A stretch of DNA of 11,673 nucleotides from Candidatus Peregrinibacteria bacterium (GTDB lineage Bacteria > Patescibacteriota > Gracilibacteria > Peribacterales > Peribacteraceae). A program made the position numbers and the translations under genes. The first letter of the stretch is position 1. Each line of letters opens with the position of its first letter. Below, piece after piece: positions 7,290 to 11,673 of this stretch. The stretch covers positions 1-11,673 of the forward strand of contig JACQCJ010000050.1 in NCBI GenBank assembly GCA_016201685.1. The letters are read 5' to 3'. A model generated the notes under the pieces. That model was not told where the DNA came from. It was given only the letters and a program-made list of their open reading frames with translations, and did not search any database.

Positions 7290-7631
7290 TCAGGCGGACG
7301 CCATTTGGGAGAGAAGATCGTCGGCGAGCTTGTCATCGTCCGCACGCGCGCTCGCTTCCACTTTCTGCAGAGCCGCGCGGCGGGTGGCCATTACCTTGCC
7401 GTGCAGGCTCATGAGGAAGGCCTGGTACTTCTTGTCGTACGCGGCGAAGCTCTTTTTGTACCGCGCCATGCGCGCCTTGCGTTGCGCGGGCGTCTCGCCT
7501 TTCTTTGCGTACCGTTCCTCGAGGGTGGGCAGCGACGCGCTCACCAGATCGCTGTCCACCGTCGCCATCAGACGGTCATACACTTCCTTTCCCGTGAGGA
7601 TGGTGCCGGGATGGGCGCTGGAGGAGGGCAT
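7290..7631 (-). CDS. Small charged helical protein, function unknown (113 aa)
   Basis: Not recognised. After a short N-terminus (MPSSSAHPGTILTGKEVYDR) the protein is rich in Lys, Arg, Ala and Asp, with LEERYAKKGETPAQRKARMA, then YKKSFAAYDKKYQAFLMSLH, and should be largely helical. There is no signal peptide or membrane segment. The ATG at 7631 is chosen because it follows a perfect TATAAT by 16 nt and a GAGG by 10 nt. A longer frame back to 7742 overlaps the preceding gene and has unlikely composition. A short stretch (YQAFL .. ATRRAALQKVEA) resembles the repeat module of the next gene (YQSFL .. AARKDAVEKSNA). The gene is first in a likely operon with the 763-aa gene. Confidence 0.8.
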   Translation of the reverse strand: MPSSSAHPGTILTGKEVYDRLMATVDSDLVSASLPTLEERYAKKGETPAQRKARMARYKKSFAAYDKKYQAFLMSLHGKVMATRRAALQKVEASARADDDKLADDLLSQMASA

Positions 7632-7647
7632 GTTGGTATTTCCTCTT

Positions 7648-7653
7648 ATTATA
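7648..7653 (-). promoter_or_regulatory. Perfect TATAAT box before the 113-aa gene
   Basis: TATAAT on the minus strand ends 16 nt before the ATG at 7631, in the 91-nt gap after the 1123-aa gene. No strong -35 is seen. With normal spacing the transcript would begin about 9-10 nt before the ATG, downstream of the GAGG, so even here the Shine-Dalgarno-like sequence might not be transcribed. It would drive the 113-aa and 763-aa genes. Confidence 0.5.
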
Positions 7654-7722
7654 GCGCAAAAAGGCCTTTCGGGACAGAGGCGTATTGGAGTCTTTGAGGG
7701 TTGTTGGAGTTGGTCTTCGGCT

Positions 7723-10700
7723 TTATGCGGTGCGCCCGCCATGCTCGTCGAGATTCGTTCCTCCCCACTCGACCACGGTGAATCCTCTGCGCTCGACCGG
7801 CCGGATCTTCACCGGATGCGTCTCGAGATTGCGATCCACGGCCTTGAAGACCATGAAGACGCGAATGATCGTATCCGGCTTGGGAGAAATGGAGAGTGGC
7901 GTCTTGTTCGTGTATTCGGTCGCGAGGAACTGCACGAGACTGAACGGATTCGCTTGGAGCATCGGCAGCCAGTAAACAATGAAGTCGTTGCGTTCCTTTG
8001 CGTTGAGGCCGAGACGCGTGAGGGAGTCTTCGAGGAAATCTGCGGCATCACTCCCGGCAACACAGAACGCGCTCTGCTCGTCGATCGTCCAAGGCTTCGA
8101 GGAATTCGCTTCCCAGAAGAGATAACTGAACTTTTTTCCGGATGCCGTTTCCACCAGATCTCCGCTCGGTAATGCCGTGACGGACCACTTCCCATTCTGC
8201 ATTTTGGGATATTGCGCAACGAAATCCATATCTTTGAGCTGCACGGAAACATCGACACTCATTTCTTTTGTCGGATAGAGATAGATGACAGGCTTGCGAA
8301 CGCTGATCATGCCCTGCCCAGGCACCATATCCATCTGACTGGCTCCTTCCGAGCAAACAGATAGCAGAGCAGGGACCCGAGCATCTTTGGAGAAAACAAA
8401 TATGCCGCTGTCCCCATTGGTACCCGTCCACTGCAGTACGTTTCTCTCAAGCTGCAGATCCCATCTTGTCTTTGAATTTCCCTTCCCATATTGCTCTTTT
8501 TGCTTTTCAGTGAGCACAGTGTTCAATGTAGCGGTCTTCCATACAAAGCTGTTGAATTGCGAACCGCCACTCAATGTCAGGTTCAATCCACCGACAGCAT
8601 TCCTCTGTGCTTGCACCGATCGTGTCGATATGCCGGGATCACGTTCTCGCGGGTTGATCACGAGCGTTCCGTTGCTCTGCATGGAGAGGGTATAGTTGGA
8701 GAGAATATTCGCGGGAACGGCACTGAGCTGTCTCATAAGATCCTGCTGAGTACTCGACCGGTCAGGAGAGACTGAGCCCTCTTCCGGGCCATGTTGAAGC
8801 ACGCTGCCATCGCGCTCGAACGTGAAATTAAAGTACTTCTTCTCTTCCTTGTCGTACGCGCGCATCGTCACTCGCCCTTGGTTGTCCGTCTTAAGGTCAA
8901 TCGTCTCGCCGGGCTCCATTTTCCAAACGGATTTTCCTGTTACTCGATCAAAAATCCTATTGTCCCTCGCCTTCAGCACTTCGTATTTGAAGAAGAGTGT
9001 TGCTTCCGGCGTCCCTGTGATGTCGGTTCCATGGATATTTTCAGAATACTGTTTGATTTGATTGTTGTTTGCATCAGGCAATTCCACTTCCAAAAAATCT
9101 TTCACATTCTCAACATTCCATTTCGCAAGAGAAATACTGTTCATCTGCTCCGGTTTGCCATCGTAGAATCGATCCACTCTGGTATAAATGCTGCTGACAT
9201 TACCTGCTGCAAAACCATCCCGTGAAAACTGAATGGATACTCCGCCGCGGGAGACGGTGAGCGCGGTATCGGATGGCTGGATGACCTTGAGTGTGGGATC
9301 TCTCCGAAGTGTTTCATGGATATTCTCCATTGATCTTGTCCATCGTTCCTGCTTTTCTCGCATGCTGAGCTCTTCGGTGTTCTGTTCTTGTCCATTCTGT
9401 GGCGCATTCGGTTGATTCGGCTTGTTGGAGGAGTTTATACCTTCAACGTAGGGTTTCTCTTGTTTATATAACTTGAGCCGAGCTTGGAATTCAGCCAGCT
9501 TGGGGTTGTTTGCTCCTGCTGCTTCAATCGCTTGTGCCTGCACTCCCATCGCATCGCCGAACTTGCCATTGGCAGCAAGGGCTGCAGCCAAGGTGTCCAT
9601 GTATTCATAATTATTCGGCTCGAGGAGACATGCTTCTTTCGCAAGTTTTTCGGCGGTCTGCTTCTCCTCTGCAGTGGAATCCTTCCGGATCGCATATTTC
9701 CACGCTAGCTCATTCTTCCATGCCGGATCCTTGGGTTCTTTCTTGATCATATCCTTCAATCGTCCATCTGCCTCACTGGAGTGACCATCTCGATCGCGCG
9801 AGGCGATGAAGCGGAATGTGAACTCTCGCGTGAGGTCTTCGGGGGTAGGAGGATTCTTGAGATCGATCTCTCTATCCAACGTCAGTCGTTCCGTGGCAAT
9901 CCGACCGGGTCCCGTGGACATCGCGACCATGCTATTCAATTCACAGCGGACGGTCGGCTTGCCGTTCACTTCCATGGCGGAAACTTTCACAACCCAATAG
10001 TTATCTCCGACCAATTCTTGCATCGCCTTCTGGATTGTCAGATTATCCACATACTTTTCCTTGATGGTCCGTATTTCAGGAATATTGGCGGACTCTCGAG
10101 AAAGAATTTTGGCACCGGCAGTATCGACCATTTTGTCGGTATAGGAACGCGGGAAATTTTCGTCAAGATCGGGTTTGCGACCGCCTACTCGATACCATAT
10201 TTCCCCCGTCTTTTTCTCCACGATGAAGCCATTTTTGAGTTCTCTCCGCTCACCCACCGGTGCGTCTTTGGCCGGCGGGAGCTTCTTTTCCTTGTCATTG
10301 TTGTCCGGCTTCTCCTCCGGCTTGAAGAGGTTGGCCACGGTGATGCGGTCAGCTTCTCGCTTGAATTGGACGTGATACGCAGATCCCACGATGTCGTACG
10401 TACTCTCTCTCAGGATGCGTTTGACGGCGCCTGTGCGCCCTTCCGGCGTCATCTGCGCGAGCTCCGCATTCGCGGACTTGATTTTCCCTTCGACAAACGC
10501 GAACGGCTTCGTGCGCACCGCGTCGACCGCATCTTGATAATTTTTTTGCGTGTCTTTCTCATGGTTCTTGTCGCTCTCCGCGAGATCTTCCAGCTGCACG
10601 TGTTCATCCTGGATCGTGATCTTGACGTAGAAATCCTTGGCGCCATTCACATAGGTTCTGCCAGGATCGGCGAACGGCAGCGTTTTGAGGGGCTCAGCTC

Positions 10701-11094
10701 GCGCCTCCGGGGAAAGCGCGCGCAATGTCCTGTTGAACTCTTTGATTGCGGCGCGGATCTCGGGAACGACGGGGCTCTCTGCAGTGCAGAGCTCTTGTAC
10801 TTTTTTCGCCTTGTCCGCTGCCTCTTGCTGGATTTCCGCGTCCGGCTTCACCTGTTCGACCCGAAGACTGATCACATTATCCTCATCAACGTCTGTGGAA
10901 ATCTTGTATGTGACGTTGTTGTTCTTGTCCTCGATCTCCTTTGGCTTGTCGAGGCTGAGCTCGGCAATCTGCGTGGCTCTGAGCTCAGGCAATAATGCAT
11001 CGAGTTCCTTGACGGCACCCTGATCGATGCCGCGTCCTTGGATGACGCTCTCTTCAAGTTTCTTGAGACTGCCCTTCGCATACTCGAGGACCAT
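7723..11094 (-). CDS. Very large multi-domain protein with a C-terminal KPVIYLYP region (1123 aa)
   Basis: Function unknown. Visible layout: three diverged repeats of about 50 residues in the N-terminus (about 29-82, 122-171 and 208-258), each with a PExR-like helix followed by a Y.V..... strand and a V..L ending. A TPR-like helical segment follows (about 455-545; LAWKYAIR, ACLLEPNNYEYMDTLAAALA, GKFGDAMGVQAQAIEAAG). Then come an Asn/Gln/Pro-rich linker (553-575), a beta-rich region (600-905) and a conserved C-terminal region (934-1112) running from KPVIYLYP through YLFWE, NDFIVYWLP and RVFMVFK to GFTVVEWGG. I recall this last region from other uncharacterised bacterial and protist proteins, so it is a real domain without a known role. 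No signal peptide is visible at the listed start. The upstream frame overlaps by 41 nt and this frame stays open above the ATG, so the true protein may be longer. Confidence 0.88.
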   Translation of the reverse strand: MVLEYAKGSLKKLEESVIQGRGIDQGAVKELDALLPELRATQIAELSLDKPKEIEDKNNNVTYKISTDVDEDNVISLRVEQVKPDAEIQQEAADKAKKVQELCTAESPVVPEIRAAIKEFNRTLRALSPEARAEPLKTLPFADPGRTYVNGAKDFYVKITIQDEHVQLEDLAESDKNHEKDTQKNYQDAVDAVRTKPFAFVEGKIKSANAELAQMTPEGRTGAVKRILRESTYDIVGSAYHVQFKREADRITVANLFKPEEKPDNNDKEKKLPPAKDAPVGERRELKNGFIVEKKTGEIWYRVGGRKPDLDENFPRSYTDKMVDTAGAKILSRESANIPEIRTIKEKYVDNLTIQKAMQELVGDNYWVVKVSAMEVNGKPTVRCELNSMVAMSTGPGRIATERLTLDREIDLKNPPTPEDLTREFTFRFIASRDRDGHSSEADGRLKDMIKKEPKDPAWKNELAWKYAIRKDSTAEEKQTAEKLAKEACLLEPNNYEYMDTLAAALAANGKFGDAMGVQAQAIEAAGANNPKLAEFQARLKLYKQEKPYVEGINSSNKPNQPNAPQNGQEQNTEELSMREKQERWTRSMENIHETLRRDPTLKVIQPSDTALTVSRGGVSIQFSRDGFAAGNVSSIYTRVDRFYDGKPEQMNSISLAKWNVENVKDFLEVELPDANNNQIKQYSENIHGTDITGTPEATLFFKYEVLKARDNRIFDRVTGKSVWKMEPGETIDLKTDNQGRVTMRAYDKEEKKYFNFTFERDGSVLQHGPEEGSVSPDRSSTQQDLMRQLSAVPANILSNYTLSMQSNGTLVINPRERDPGISTRSVQAQRNAVGGLNLTLSGGSQFNSFVWKTATLNTVLTEKQKEQYGKGNSKTRWDLQLERNVLQWTGTNGDSGIFVFSKDARVPALLSVCSEGASQMDMVPGQGMISVRKPVIYLYPTKEMSVDVSVQLKDMDFVAQYPKMQNGKWSVTALPSGDLVETASGKKFSYLFWEANSSKPWTIDEQSAFCVAGSDAADFLEDSLTRLGLNAKERNDFIVYWLPMLQANPFSLVQFLATEYTNKTPLSISPKPDTIIRVFMVFKAVDRNLETHPVKIRPVERRGFTVVEWGGTNLDEHGGRTA

Positions 11095-11673
11095 CGAGGC
11101 GCGTGGTGTCGGTGATGAACTCTCGCAATTCCGTTTCGGCGGCTTGAACTTCTTGGGGGGGCGATCCTTTTCTCAGTTTTTTCACGATCTGCTTGGCGAT
11201 GTCGATGATGCCCTCGATGAGGCCTTCTTGCTTTTCTTCCTTCCCTTCTCCGTTGTCTTTGCCCGGCGGCTCTTGTTTCCCCGGATTCGGACGATCGGGT
11301 CCGGGTTCTCCAGGTCTATCAGGTTCCGGTCCTCCGGGTCCCCCAGGACCAGGTTCTGGTTCCTTCCTTCCTCTTCCCAGCTTCTTGCCGACCCCATTCG
11401 GGCCGCCGTCGGGAGGAAGTTCAATGTCACCATGACCGCCCAGCCCGCCTCCTTTGCCGACCCCCGCTTTCACGGGAGACCAGTCGAGATTGAGAGACCC
11501 ATCGTTGAGCGGGATCACCCGCACGTTCACTTGCGCCAACTGCGCGTTCAGATCGGCGACGAGCTTTGCCTGCTCCTGAAGGAGTTCTTGGCGCGTGGGG
11601 TTCCTGTGTTCAGCCTGCTGCATCTCGCCGATGAAGGCATTGAGTTGGCCCCAATACAAAAAATGAGCTTGGT
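11054..11673 (-). CDS. 3' part of a Pro/Gly/Glu-rich protein, cut by the right edge
   Basis: The frame is open to the window edge, so the start lies outside. The visible part has a helical stretch (NAFIGEMQQAEHRNPTRQEL and NAQLAQVNVRVIPLNDGSLN), then a long Pro/Gly/Glu/Asp-rich linker of the PGPGGPGGPEPDRPGEPGPD type, then helices (LIEGIIDIAKQIVKKLRKG and AAETELREFITDTTR). The last 13 residues before the stop look like out-of-frame sequence, while the next frame begins with convincing protein at the same point. This tail may therefore be a frameshifted end, with the genuine protein continuing into the 1123-aa frame. No function can be assigned. Confidence 0.72.
   Translation of the reverse strand, partial: QAHFLYWGQLNAFIGEMQQAEHRNPTRQELLQEQAKLVADLNAQLAQVNVRVIPLNDGSLNLDWSPVKAGVGKGGGLGGHGDIELPPDGGPNGVGKKLGRGRKEPEPGPGGPGGPEPDRPGEPGPDRPNPGKQEPPGKDNGEGKEEKQEGLIEGIIDIAKQIVKKLRKGSPPQEVQAAETELREFITDTTRLDGPRVCEGQSQET

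Noticed and set aside
7658..7669. AAAGGCCTTT palindrome followed by Ts (minus strand) as a terminator of the 1123-aa gene
   Set aside because: The palindrome has no room for a loop; with a minimal loop only three A-T pairs remain.
6390..8172. Long overlapping plus-strand frames (6390-7244 and 7141-8172)
   Set aside because: They cross the boundaries of three minus-strand genes, including the intergenic promoter region, and have Arg/Ser/Phe-rich antisense composition.
9781..10995. 404-codon plus-strand frame inside the 1123-aa gene
   Set aside because: A shadow of the minus-strand gene; the minus frame shows repeats, TPR-like helices and a conserved C-terminal region, while this frame shows nothing recognisable.
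11193..11435. Collagen-like Gly-Pro-rich plus-strand frame
   Set aside because: It is the antisense of the Pro/Gly/Glu-rich linker; such linkers give GPP-like patterns on both strands.

Overview
The window looks like a fragment of a bacterial chromosome that uses the standard stop codons; TGA ends most of its genes. It is moderately GC-rich, with two short, very AT-rich intergenic islands. It combines one universal housekeeping gene (aspS), two small toxin-antitoxin-type modules and a long minus-strand run of large proteins I cannot name. Shine-Dalgarno sequences are scarce: several genes start 6-9 nt after a TATACT-like -10 box, which suggests leaderless mRNAs. The aspartyl-tRNA synthetase carries the residues associated with non-discriminating (Asp/Asn) enzymes. 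This fits an uncultivated lineage such as the candidate phyla radiation (Peregrinibacteria-like), but no marker here proves that placement.

Left part (1-2033): the possible start of a divergent minus-strand gene runs off the left edge, followed by aspS on the plus strand. Middle part (2034-3149): a dinJ-yafQ toxin-antitoxin operon with a strong promoter and a candidate operator. It is followed by a second, headless copy of the antitoxin whose start codon overlaps the toxin stop codon. The cassette is bracketed by two diverged copies of a roughly 140-bp element. The element consists of a 14-base stretch matching the aspS 3' end, a hairpin and inverted AT-rich heptad repeats. Next (3150-4943): a gene for a very charged coiled-coil protein, then a convergent HEPN/MNT nucleotidyltransferase pair on the minus strand, then a second copy of the coiled-coil gene's 3' tail. 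Each toxin-type module is therefore bracketed by duplicated 3' ends of a neighbouring gene.

Right part (4983-11673, all minus strand, read from right to left): the 3' end of a Pro/Gly/Glu-rich protein cut by the right edge; a 1123-aa protein with N-terminal repeats, a TPR-like segment and a conserved C-terminal 'KPVIYLYP ... VVEWGG' region; a 113-aa charged protein with its own TATAAT box; and a 763-aa protein with an internal tandem repeat. The first two reading frames overlap by 41 nt in a way that suggests either one gene broken (or programmed) by a +1 frameshift or translational coupling. No function is assigned to this cluster. No gene-free stretch exceeds 300 bases, and I saw no tRNA, rRNA, CRISPR array or insertion sequence.
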